Positions 1 to 6,239 of a stretch of 15,193 nucleotides of DNA are shown piece by piece. Position 1 is the first letter of the stretch. The number at the start of each line of letters is the position of its first letter. The DNA comes from MGBC113645 sp036308445 (lineage in GTDB: Bacteria > Bacillota_I > Bacilli_A > Erysipelotrichales > Coprobacillaceae): the NCBI GenBank assembly GCA_036308445.1, contig JAXJVS010000158.1, positions 1 through 15,193 on the forward strand, given 5' to 3'. The notes under the pieces were generated by a model. The model saw only the letters and a program-made list of their open reading frames with translations. It was not told the DNA's origin and did no database searches. The position numbers were made by a program, and so were the translations under genes.

Positions 1-780
1 AACAATAATAGCTAGAATAACTGATACTAATCCATATACAATTTTAAATGAAGATGTAGAATCTTCTTCAAAGATTCCCAATGAACCCAAATAAGAAGAA
101 TTATAACTTAAATTAACCTGTATATCTGTTTTATTATAAAATTTATCTTGTAAATTTTGAGCATGAGTAAAGATATTATTAGATAACTCTTTATCTTCTA
201 TAGTAATTGTATAATATTCCCCATTATTCAAATCTACATATGATAAAGCATTGAACATCCTATCATAAGAAGTTGTCTTACTTTCATCAATAAAACCTAC
301 AATTTCAAATTGACTATTACCACCATCTACTTTCTTCAATCTTATTTTATCACCAATATCTAAATCTTCTAAATATTGTTCACTTAATACTATTTCATTA
401 CTGTTGGTAGGAAGTTCTCCTTCTGTCAGTAATTCTTTTACATTTCTTTTCTCATAAAAAGTAGAATCTCCTTTTTTTAAAGAAATATAATTTTGACTTT
501 TCTGATCAATATAATCATTTGTATTTGTATAATAATAATCTTTTATTTGTGTATCTTCTTCTATCATTTTAAAGAAGTCTTTATTATCAGTTATAAAACG
601 ATAATGATAAGAACCATTACTTATAATAACTGTATCTCGATAATAATTCATAATAGAATTTAATGATATACCTACTGCATTAATCATTGTAATAGATAAA
701 GCTATACTTAAAATAGTAAAGATAGTTCTTTTCTTATTTTCTTTAAGATATCTTAAAGTTAATTTATTTATAATCTTCAT
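1..780 (-). CDS. FtsX/MacB-type ABC transporter permease, partial (N-terminal 260 residues)
   Basis: Membrane subunit of an ABC exporter. The reading frame is open from the ATG at 780-778 to the window edge, so the C-terminal part is missing. The protein starts MKIINKLTLRYLKENKKRT, a basic cytoplasmic start typical of FtsX-domain permeases. A membrane helix follows at about residues 19-38, then a soluble extracellular domain of about 200 residues (MacB-PCD-like, with ...GELPTNSNEIVLSEQ... near its middle). A second helix begins in the last dozen residues before the edge. Its ATG overlaps the TAA of the ATPase gene by one base (TAATG), so the two are translationally coupled. A large domain directly after helix 1 is the MacB/FtsX layout, unlike the multi-helix start of BceB. 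Whether the full protein has 4 helices or about 8-10 cannot be seen. Substrate unknown; the regulators suggest antimicrobial peptides or cell-envelope stress. Confidence 0.88.
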   Translation of the reverse strand, partial: MKIINKLTLRYLKENKKRTIFTILSIALSITMINAVGISLNSIMNYYRDTVIISNGSYHYRFITDNKDFFKMIEEDTQIKDYYYTNTNDYIDQKSQNYISLKKGDSTFYEKRNVKELLTEGELPTNSNEIVLSEQYLEDLDIGDKIRLKKVDGGNSQFEIVGFIDESKTTSYDRMFNALSYVDLNNGEYYTITIEDKELSNNIFTHAQNLQDKFYNKTDIQVNLSYNSSYLGSLGIFEEDSTSSFKIVYGLVSVILAIIV

Positions 781-1460
781 TATCTTATAACCTCATCTTT
801 TTTAATCTTACCATCCTCTATCACAACAATTCTATCAGCCTGCATTGCGATTCTTTCATCATGAGTAATAATAATTAATGTTTGATTATATTTCTTTTGA
901 GTTAATTTTAATAAATCTATAACTTCTTTACTATTTTGTGAATCTAAATTTCCTGTTGGTTCATCTGCTAATATAACAGAAGGATTATTCATTAATGCTC
1001 TACCTATTGATACTCTTTGTTGTTGTCCACCAGATAATTCTTTAGGCAAATGTTGACTTCTGCCATGAAGCATCAATAAGTTTAATATTTCATGATATCT
1101 TTCATAATCCACTTTACGATTATCTAGTAATACTGGTAACGTCATATTTTCTTCTACTGTTAACATTGGTATTAAATTGTAGAACTGATATATTAATCCT
1201 ACTTCTCTTCTTCTAAAGATTGCAAGATTCTCTTCACTTTGTTTATAAACATTAACACCGTTGACATAGACTTCACCACTGGTAGGTTTATCTACTCCAC
1301 CTATAAGATGTAGTAAAGTTGATTTACCACTCCCAGAAGGTCCAATAATTGCAATAAATTCACCTTGTTCTACTTCAAATGAAACATTATCCAAGGCAAT
1401 AACCTGATTATCACCTTTTCCATATATTTTTGTTAGATTTTTAATTTCTAATAAAGCCAT
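780..1460 (-). CDS. ABC transporter ATP-binding protein, LolD/MacB/FtsE class
   Basis: Cytoplasmic ATPase that powers the permease encoded directly after it. All nucleotide-binding motifs are intact in 226 residues: Walker A GPSGSGKST (40-48), Q-loop Q92, signature LSGGQ (142-146), Walker B VILADEPTG with E167, D-loop NLDS, and switch H200 in IITHD. Length and the DEPTGNLDS form match the LolD/MacB/BceA group. The ATG at 1460 has a good SD (GTGAGG, spacer 7). Its promoter lies in the 87-bp gap after the kinase gene and carries a putative response-regulator operator, so expression is probably induced by the neighbouring two-component system. The stop overlaps the permease start. The class is certain; substrate and transport direction (export or peptide removal) are inferred from context. 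Confidence 0.95.
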   Translation of the reverse strand: MALLEIKNLTKIYGKGDNQVIALDNVSFEVEQGEFIAIIGPSGSGKSTLLHLIGGVDKPTSGEVYVNGVNVYKQSEENLAIFRRREVGLIYQFYNLIPMLTVEENMTLPVLLDNRKVDYERYHEILNLLMLHGRSQHLPKELSGGQQQRVSIGRALMNNPSVILADEPTGNLDSQNSKEVIDLLKLTQKKYNQTLIIITHDERIAMQADRIVVIEDGKIKKDEVIR

Positions 1461-1484
1461 ACTATAACCTCACTTTCATCTTAT

Positions 1485-1513
1485 AGTATAATGTCAACTC
1501 ATGACAATCTAGT
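1485..1513 (-). promoter_or_regulatory. Promoter of the ABC transporter genes
   Basis: On the minus strand a TATACT -10 (1485-1490) lies about 25 bases upstream of the ATPase ATG. The hexamer 17 bp further up is ACTAGA, a poor -35, which fits an activator-dependent promoter. The same -10 position and nearly the same -35 (ACTACA) occur in front of the response-regulator gene. An alternative -10, TATAAG at 1480-1485 with TTGTCA at 1502-1507 (16-bp spacer), cannot be excluded. Confidence 0.5.
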
Positions 1514-1519
1514 GACTCA

Positions 1520-1541
1520 TATATGACAATTTTGTCATATA
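1520..1541. promoter_or_regulatory. BceR-like operator upstream of the ABC transporter genes
   Basis: A perfect 22-bp palindrome: 10-bp arms TATATGACAA / TTGTCATATA around two bases. Its core, TGACA-ATTT-TGTCA (1524-1537), fits the TnACA-N4-TGTnA dyad known for BceR-type response regulators. It ends 33 bases before the TATACT -10. A conserved GTCACTA element (minus strand, 1510-1516) follows seven bases after it and, read as TCACT-AGAT-TGTCA, forms a degenerate second copy. Binding by the regulator encoded next door is inferred. Confidence 0.65.
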
Positions 1542-1547
1542 AAAAGT

Positions 1548-2513
1548 TTACACCACTTCTTTATAGAAGTGAATTGTAAACTTTGCTCCAGGATATATAT
1601 TTTCTACCATAATTGTACCATTCTGGTTTTCTATAATCTTCTTAGATAATGCTAGTCCTATACCTATACTATCTTTTTTAGAATTTTTTCCCTTATAAAA
1701 TCTTTCAAATAAATGTGGTAAATCTTCTTGATCTATACCTTTTCCATTATCTTCTATAATGATTTCATCATATATAAGATTAGTGTTGATTGTTATTATA
1801 AGTTTTCCTTTCACATCTATTTGTTCTATACAGTTTTTTACAATATTAGATATGGCTTCTAATGTCCATTGTTTATCTATGAGTAAATAAGCCTCTTTAC
1901 TATAATCACATATTAATTCTATATCTTTTAAATCTATTAAGATTTCAAATGGTTCTAATAATTGAGTTATAAACTCCTGGCATTTGATTTCTTCTGGTAT
2001 AAATTCTATCGATTTTGTATCTATTTGTGCTAATTTTAATAATGATTTAATTAACCACTCTATTTTATCTAATAATCTTATTTCTTCTTTTAATAATTCG
2101 TTTCGTTCTTTTATTGGTAGTTCTTTATCTTTTAATCGTTCTACAATTAAGTTTAATGATGTTAGTGGTGTTTTCATCTGATGAGATACATCTTCTAATG
2201 ATTCTTTTAATAAATATCTTTCTTGTTTTAATATTTGATTTTGTTCACTTAATCTAAGTACTAACTTCTGTATCTCATTCTCTAATATATATAATGATCC
2301 TTCCTTATAATCTTTAATATATAACTGATGACGATGATAAAGTATGTCATCTATCTTCTTAATAATTACCTCTAAATGATTATCTAGCTTTCTTTTCTCT
2401 ATATACTGATAAATCTTAAAACAGAGAGTCATACATACTACCAACATACCAGCATATATATCAATCATAAAACCTATAAACACAAATAACGATAATAATA
2501 TATTAATTACCAA
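1548..2513 (-). CDS. Sensor histidine kinase, short-loop (intramembrane-sensing, BceS-like) type
   Basis: Membrane kinase of the two-component pair. Residues 3-17 and about 21-36 form two helices separated by only a few residues (DIYAG), so there is practically no extracellular sensor domain. This is the architecture of intramembrane-sensing kinases such as BceS, which take their signal from a partner ABC transporter. The phospho-acceptor H111 lies in SHQMKTPL, close to the HQIKTP form of BceS-type kinases. The ATPase domain has the N-box (N223, N227), G1 DNGKGI (255-260) and G2 GIGLALS (284-290). The start is TTG at 2513, overlapping the regulator gene by 11 bp, with TTAGG eight bases upstream. 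An ATG start at residue 16 or 23 would remove the first helix and is less likely. Length 321 residues. Dependence on the transporter for sensing is inferred. Confidence 0.9.
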   Translation of the reverse strand: MVINILLSLFVFIGFMIDIYAGMLVVCMTLCFKIYQYIEKRKLDNHLEVIIKKIDDILYHRHQLYIKDYKEGSLYILENEIQKLVLRLSEQNQILKQERYLLKESLEDVSHQMKTPLTSLNLIVERLKDKELPIKERNELLKEEIRLLDKIEWLIKSLLKLAQIDTKSIEFIPEEIKCQEFITQLLEPFEILIDLKDIELICDYSKEAYLLIDKQWTLEAISNIVKNCIEQIDVKGKLIITINTNLIYDEIIIEDNGKGIDQEDLPHLFERFYKGKNSKKDSIGIGLALSKKIIENQNGTIMVENIYPGAKFTIHFYKEVV

Positions 2514-3174
2514 GTTTATAACCTAATCCTCTCATAGTTTTAATAATTATAGGATTTTGTGGATCATCTTCTATCTTATTTCTAATTCTTCTTATATATA
2601 CACTTAAAGTATTATCATTTACATCTTCTCTAGATATATTCCATATCTCTTCTAATAACATATCTCTAGTCATAATTCTTCCTTGATTATAGAAAAATAT
2701 TAATAATAATTTATATTCTAATGCTGATAAGTATATTTCTTGATTATCTTTTAATACTTTTCCACTGGTTACATTAACACTTATATTTTTATAACTATAT
2801 ATTGTTTCATTGACTTTATTGTTTCTTATTACTTTTTCTATTCTTGTAAGTAATACTCTAGGCTTAAATGGTTTAGGTATATAATCATCAGCTCCCATAG
2901 ATAAACCTGTAACTTCACTAAATTCATCATTACTGGCAGTTAAGAATATAATAGGAATATTTTTATAACTCTTTATCTCATTATATAATGCAAAACCATG
3001 ACCTTGCTTAAGACTTAAATCTAATAATGCTATGTCTATACTATTATTTTCTATAATATCCATAGCTTGATTTTGTCCATCAGCATGATAAACAATATAA
3101 TTTTCTTGTTTTAAAATAGATGTTAAATGTTTAACTATAGATTCATCATCTTCAACTAATAATAATTTAATCAT
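2503..3174 (-). CDS. Response regulator, OmpR/PhoB family (BceR-like)
   Basis: DNA-binding output of the two-component system, 223 residues. The receiver domain (about 1-118) has the acidic pair D9/D10, phospho-acceptor D52, T79 and K101. The C-terminal winged-helix domain (about 125-223) ends in the usual MRGLGYKLGN. The ATG at 3174 has the SD GGTGAT five to six bases upstream and a leader of only about nine bases if the -10 at 3190-3195 is right. It is first in the operon and overlaps the kinase by 11 bp, so their expression is coupled. A TnACA-N4-TGTnA dyad sits in its own promoter and a near-identical arrangement sits before the transporter genes, suggesting positive autoregulation and control of the transporter. 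The family is certain; the BceR-like assignment rests on the kinase type and the operators. Confidence 0.95.
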   Translation of the reverse strand: MIKLLLVEDDESIVKHLTSILKQENYIVYHADGQNQAMDIIENNSIDIALLDLSLKQGHGFALYNEIKSYKNIPIIFLTASNDEFSEVTGLSMGADDYIPKPFKPRVLLTRIEKVIRNNKVNETIYSYKNISVNVTSGKVLKDNQEIYLSALEYKLLLIFFYNQGRIMTRDMLLEEIWNISREDVNDNTLSVYIRRIRNKIEDDPQNPIIIKTMRGLGYKLGN

Positions 3175-3189
3175 AATATCACCAATATT

Positions 3190-3218
3190 ATTATACTATA
3201 TAAATATGACTTTGTAGT
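3190..3218 (-). promoter_or_regulatory. Promoter of the response regulator-kinase operon
   Basis: Minus-strand -10 TATAAT (3190-3195); 17 bp upstream is ACTACA (3213-3218), a poor -35 resembling ACTAGA at the same place in the transporter promoter. Transcription would start about nine bases before the ATG, next to or inside the SD. The weak -35 and upstream dyad suggest activation by the regulator itself. Confidence 0.6.
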
Positions 3219-3228
3219 GACCTAAAGA

Positions 3229-3242
3229 TGACAAAAATGTAA
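3229..3242. promoter_or_regulatory. BceR-like operator upstream of the response regulator gene
   Basis: Plus strand TGACA-AAAA-TGTAA, which is TTACA-TTTT-TGTCA on the minus strand: an exact TnACA-N4-TGTnA dyad. It is 33 bases from the -10, the same as at the transporter promoter. The element GTCACTA (minus strand, 3215-3221) follows at the same seven-base distance, and GTCAT follows that in both. The two promoter regions align without a gap over about 53 bp. Confidence 0.62.
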
Positions 3243-3267
3243 GAAAAGAACCACAAGGTTCTTTTCT
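3242..3267 (-). terminator. Stem-loop terminator after the decayed gene
   Basis: Perfect 11-bp stem (AGAAAAGAACC / GGTTCTTTTCT) with a four-base loop; on the minus strand the descending arm and following TACATTTTTG are T-rich. It lies 17 bases beyond the stop of the decayed gene at 3284-3540 and just upstream of the response-regulator operator, so it shields that promoter from read-through. Confidence 0.6.
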
Positions 3268-3283
3268 ATTGCTCTAATTCTTC

Positions 3284-3540
3284 TTATTTTTCACACTTTG
3301 TGATTAATCTAGCTGATAAAGGAGAATACTCCCCACTAATAAAATAACTATACTGTCCTACTTCTTTAACATATTTTACCTTCTCTACTGCAAGAGTATG
3401 TATAAATAATTATTCAACAGCTTTTCATAAGTGTTTATATGCTATCTTCTTCAAGCCTATCTCTAGCAATTTTATACCATAGACAACAAAAAAGAAAGTC
3501 ATCTGCATCTACTCCTTTTTTCATAGACTTAATCCTTAGC
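3284..3540 (-). pseudogene. Decayed protein-coding gene, family unknown
   Basis: Two protein-like stretches on the minus strand lie in different frames. Block 1 (about 3540-3435) includes KKGVDADDFLFCCLWYKIAR and ends at TAA. Block 2 (3409-3284) includes YSYFISGEYSPLSARLITKC and ends at TAA just before a stem-loop terminator. Both have normal residue composition for coding sequence, but between them lie stops and at least one frame change. Further upstream, around 3545-3600, short coding-like bits occur in yet other frames. No domain was recognised. The terminator behind block 2 supports a former gene ending here; the 5' boundary is uncertain. Confidence 0.4.
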
Positions 3541-3659
3541 TAAAACGTTACCATTCATATACTTTCATAAAATCATTCCATGTATGTTATTCATTTTTAT
3601 AAAAAAGAAATCCTTATGACTTATCAATATTCTATTAACTTTCATATTGACACTCTTTA

Positions 3660-3668
3660 TGTTATAAT
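3660..3668 (+). promoter_or_regulatory. Extended -10 promoter of the TPR-like gene
   Basis: TGTTATAAT on the plus strand is an extended -10 (TG-n-TATAAT) 40 bases before the ATG at 3709. The hexamer 17 bp upstream (TTTCAT) is weak; TTGACA at 3646-3651 is only 10 bp away and cannot pair with it. The SD GAAAGGA (3691-3697) follows. Confidence 0.5.
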
Positions 3669-3708
3669 TGATTCATAAAAAAATCTTAAAGAAAGGAACA
3701 ATTCTTCA

Positions 3709-4107
3709 ATGGCAATAATAAAACACCGTCTATTTGGTAAAAAAGAAAAAGAGTATAATCCCTATCCTGAGGGAGAACCTATCATTAAAGTGAGAAGAAT
3801 TATCAAGCCAGGAAATGTTAATACTTTATCAGCATTAATAGGCGCTACAAAAGCTCTAGCAGCTGGAGACTTTGAAAAAGCAGAAAAATATTGTAATAAT
3901 GCTTTAATGTATGAAGGAGATCTTCCTCAAGCGTATTTAGGAAAATTAATGGTAGAATTGAAATTAAAAACTGAAGATGAATTTTATACATTAACAAAAC
4001 CTTTTGATTATAGTGAAAATTATAAGAAAATCATGAAATTAGAAGATAAGATTTTAGCGAAAGAATTGAAAAATGTAAATAATTATATTAAAAAGAACAA
4101 AAAATAA
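3709..4107 (+). CDS. Small TPR-like protein, function unknown
   Basis: 132 residues, the only intact plus-strand gene in the left half. Residues 1-40 are basic and proline-rich with no recognisable fold. Residues about 47-85 (ALAAGDFEKAEKYCNNALMY, then PQAYLGKLMVELKL) read as one tetratricopeptide-like helical hairpin. This segment and the following FDYSENYKKIMKLEDKI recall the C-terminal repeat of larger Firmicutes proteins that carry an N-terminal zinc ribbon, with wording such as GDWEKADEYCEKVLNIDPE..AYLGKLMAELKV. Here the repeat stands alone, so the protein may be a shortened relative. No signal peptide or membrane helix is seen. It has its own extended -10 promoter and terminator and is monocistronic. 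The family resemblance is from memory of the motif; function unknown. Confidence 0.8.
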   Translation: MAIIKHRLFGKKEKEYNPYPEGEPIIKVRRIIKPGNVNTLSALIGATKALAAGDFEKAEKYCNNALMYEGDLPQAYLGKLMVELKLKTEDEFYTLTKPFDYSENYKKIMKLEDKILAKELKNVNNYIKKNKK

Positions 4108-4137
4108 CCATCAGGGGATATCCTTAATGGTTATTTT
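4101..4137. terminator. Bidirectional terminator between convergent genes
   Basis: Stem AAAATAACCAT / ATGGTTATTTT (11 bp) with a 15-base loop that can itself pair AGG/CCT. It contains the TAA of the plus-strand gene. On the minus strand it is followed by a T-rich run (TTGTTCTTTTT), so it can also serve the converging reductase gene. Confidence 0.75.
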
Positions 4138-4201
4138 CATCAAAATTGTTTTTACTCATATTCTTGTTTTAATATTAAACTTAAATATAATAATTATTTT
4201 A

Positions 4202-5209
4202 TTATAAATAATTTTTATAATCTTCATAGTTCTTCTTCAATAGTTTTGGTGTTTCTAAATGATATGGACACTTCTTCATACAAGCACCACAATTAATACA
4301 GCTATCAATCTTAGCCATCTTTTCTTGCCATGCAGATGATAACCATCCTGCAGAAGGTGAACGTCTTAACATCAATGACATTCTAGCAGCATTATTGATT
4401 TCTATTCCCATAGGACAAGGCATACAATAGCCACATCCCCTACAAAATTCTCCTGATAATTCTTTTCTTTCTTCTTCTATTAGTTTATTCATTTCTTCTG
4501 TTAATATAGGTGGATTATCTTGATAAGATAAAAATTCATCTAATTCACTCTCTTTTTGCATTCCCCATATTGGTAATGCATTCTTAAATGTAGATAAATA
4601 AGCATAAGCAACATCACTTCTAGTAATCAAACCTCCAGACATAGCTTTCATACAAATAAATCCTACATTCTTTTCTTCACATAGTTTAACTAACTCTTCT
4701 TCTAGTGAACTAGCTAGATAACTAAATGGAAATTGTAAAGTATCATATAACCCTGATTCTACTGCTTCTTTCGCAACATTTAATCGATGATTTGTCATTC
4801 CTATATATTTAATCTTTCCTTGTCCTTTAGCTTCTAACATAGCTTCATATAAGCCACTACCATCATTAGGTTTAGGACAAAATGATGGATTATGAAATTG
4901 ATATATATCAATATAATCTGTTTTTAAGGTCTTTAAGCTTGTTTCTAAATCTTTCCAGAATCCTTCTACAGTTGTAGCCATTGTTTTAGTCGCAATATAA
5001 ATATTCTCCCTCACATCACTTAAAGCTTCACCAATCTTTGCTTCACTATCACTATAAGCTCTAGCAGAATCAAAGAACTGTATACCTTGATTATATGCTT
5101 TTCTTAATATTATTACAGCACTATCCATACCTACTCTTTGTATCGGCAGTGCTCCAAAACCATTCTTATTAACTATTATGCCAGTTCTACCTAACTTAAC
5201 CTTCTCCAT
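4202..5209 (-). CDS. Aldo/keto reductase with C-terminal 2x[4Fe-4S] ferredoxin-like domain
   Basis: Cytoplasmic oxidoreductase of the AKR superfamily, 335 residues from the ATG at 5209. The AKR barrel covers about residues 1-235 with the catalytic tetrad D47 (FFDSARAY), Y52, K75 (ATKT) and H106 (YQFHN). The C-terminal part binds two iron-sulfur clusters: C256, C259, C262, C265 (CRGCGYCMPCP) and C304, C307, C310, C314 (CINCGACMKKCP). This fused form is common in anaerobic Firmicutes and suggests electron transfer beyond NAD(P)H; substrate unknown. A GTG 39 bases upstream is in frame, but the ATG is preferred: it has the SD AGAGGTGAGG and the GTG lies upstream of the predicted transcription start. 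It is a single-gene unit whose promoter has a 19-bp spacer and dyad, typical of MerR-type activation. Confidence 0.93.
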   Translation of the reverse strand: MEKVKLGRTGIIVNKNGFGALPIQRVGMDSAVIILRKAYNQGIQFFDSARAYSDSEAKIGEALSDVRENIYIATKTMATTVEGFWKDLETSLKTLKTDYIDIYQFHNPSFCPKPNDGSGLYEAMLEAKGQGKIKYIGMTNHRLNVAKEAVESGLYDTLQFPFSYLASSLEEELVKLCEEKNVGFICMKAMSGGLITRSDVAYAYLSTFKNALPIWGMQKESELDEFLSYQDNPPILTEEMNKLIEEERKELSGEFCRGCGYCMPCPMGIEINNAARMSLMLRRSPSAGWLSSAWQEKMAKIDSCINCGACMKKCPYHLETPKLLKKNYEDYKNYL

Positions 5210-5212
5210 TAA

Positions 5213-5222
5213 CCTCACCTCT
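5213..5222 (-). promoter_or_regulatory. Ribosome binding site that sets the reductase start
   Basis: AGAGGTGAGG on the minus strand, ending three bases before the ATG at 5209. It decides for this ATG over the in-frame GTG at 5248, which has no comparable site and falls between the -35 and -10. Confidence 0.7.
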
Positions 5223-5227
5223 TTACT

Positions 5228-5258
5228 ATTATAAACCTTAGAGTTCACTTGAGGTCAA
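5228..5258 (-). promoter_or_regulatory. MerR-type promoter of the aldo/keto reductase gene
   Basis: -35 TTGACC (5253-5258) and -10 TATAAT (5228-5233) with a 19-bp spacer, too long for normal sigma-A use but the hallmark of MerR-family targets. The spacer holds an imperfect dyad (plus strand 5235-5255): outer arms ACCT / AGGT and inner AGT..ACT. The layout TTGAC-CTnnAGTnnACTnnAAGG-TTTATAAT resembles operators of the NmlR/AdhR subgroup, which answer to aldehydes and electrophiles. No MerR gene lies in the window, so the regulator would act in trans. Confidence 0.5.
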
Positions 5259-5288
5259 GAAAAAAAGACAATGATAAGTCATTGTCTT
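5258..5288 (-). terminator. Intrinsic terminator of the tatD-3D protein operon
   Basis: Perfect 10-bp stem AAGACAATGA / TCATTGTCTT, four-base loop, then TTTTTTT on the minus strand. The TAA of the 3D-domain gene lies in the base of the stem. The T-run directly abuts the -35 of the reductase promoter, so the two units are packed with no spare sequence. Confidence 0.9.
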
Positions 5289-6225
5289 ATTTCCAAAAAT
5301 AGGCTTTTCCACTACCCATTTTAATAATCTTAAATTTAGTGTTATTAGATGTTCCACCACTAAAATATGATTTCCCACCATTTTCACTACCTTTAAAAAT
5401 ATCTATCTTCTTACCTTTAATAGCACCACCACGATCTACGACAATCGCTTTAATCTTACTTGGTAAGTTTAAATTATGATTGCTGATTTCAATAACAGTT
5501 CCAAATGGAATTGATCTATCAGCTGCAATACAATAATATTTTTCACCTTTATATGTTAAAAATGGGGAATTCGTATTGTTAACACCTGTCTTAGCAGATA
5601 ACTTTAATCCTGATGAAGAGTTACCTCCACATCCACTACAGTCACCACCATAAGTTGTTAATCTACCAGTAAATGTTGTTCCTGTTTGAATAACATCACT
5701 TCTAATAATTTTATTCACAGGTTCTTCAATGATTTTTGAATCAATTACTTTTTTAGTTAATTCTTTCCCATTTGCATAAGTAATTAAATATGTTTTTTCT
5801 ATCTTACCATCTTGACCTTCTTGAACAACGGTACTGCCCCATGTTCCAGCACCTTCTTTTACTGTTTTATATGCTAATTTTTCTACTTTTGTTACTGTTT
5901 TAGTAGTAACACGAGTAATTTTGATATAGTCGTTTTCTTCAACGACTTTATCTATATCTAAATTGACAGTATCTTTTGAATCTAATTCAACTTCTAATTC
6001 ATTTAAAACATTTCCTACAGTATCTTGTTTTACAAGATATTCTTTCTTTTCATCCAATCCATCTTTAAATTGAATATTTACAGTTGGAATAAAATTCTCA
6101 ACCATTTCAACTGCACTAGTTGTCACTGTCGCAAACATAATAACCACATAAATACATGCGACGATAATCATTCCTTTAGTACGGCTATTCGCCGAGACAA
6201 TAACCTCTTTTGCTTTTGATAACAT
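5287..6225 (-). CDS. Secreted/anchored cell-wall protein with DUF348, G5 and 3D domains (YabE-like)
   Basis: Cell-wall-active protein, probably a peptidoglycan lytic enzyme, 312 residues. Basic N-terminus, then one membrane helix (about 19-38, signal anchor or uncleaved signal). DUF348 follows at about 47-100 (VNIQFKDGLDEKKEYLVKQD), a G5 domain at about 103-180, and a C-terminal 3D domain at about 187-312 with its conserved aspartates in AADRSIPFGT and VVDRGGAIKGKKIDIF. B. subtilis YabE has the same order and also sits directly after tatD; this copy has one DUF348 rather than several and is shorter. The 3D domain starts with a GGDCSGCGG loop, a possible disulfide or metal site. SD AAGGAGG overlaps the tatD stop codon, so the two genes are co-translated. 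RpfB/YabE proteins act in wall remodelling or resuscitation; the exact role here is inferred. Confidence 0.9.
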   Translation of the reverse strand: MLSKAKEVIVSANSRTKGMIIVACIYVVIMFATVTTSAVEMVENFIPTVNIQFKDGLDEKKEYLVKQDTVGNVLNELEVELDSKDTVNLDIDKVVEENDYIKITRVTTKTVTKVEKLAYKTVKEGAGTWGSTVVQEGQDGKIEKTYLITYANGKELTKKVIDSKIIEEPVNKIIRSDVIQTGTTFTGRLTTYGGDCSGCGGNSSSGLKLSAKTGVNNTNSPFLTYKGEKYYCIAADRSIPFGTVIEISNHNLNLPSKIKAIVVDRGGAIKGKKIDIFKGSENGGKSYFSGGTSNNTKFKIIKMGSGKAYFWK

Positions 6226-6239
6226 TTTTAATTTCCTCC

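Noticed and set aside
1984..2181. Plus-strand open frame of 65 codons inside the kinase gene
   Set aside because: Antisense shadow of the kinase; serine/asparagine-rich composition, no SD.
3646..3668. TTGACA with TATAAT upstream of the TPR-like gene as a -35/-10 pair
   Set aside because: The spacer is only 10 bp; the extended -10 alone is the better reading.
5210..5248. GTG start 13 codons upstream for the aldo/keto reductase
   Set aside because: It lies between the promoter -35 and -10, upstream of any plausible transcript start, and lacks the strong SD of the ATG at 5209.
6025..6219. Plus-strand open frame of 64 codons opposite the 3D-domain gene
   Set aside because: Antisense to a well-supported gene; no SD or family resemblance.
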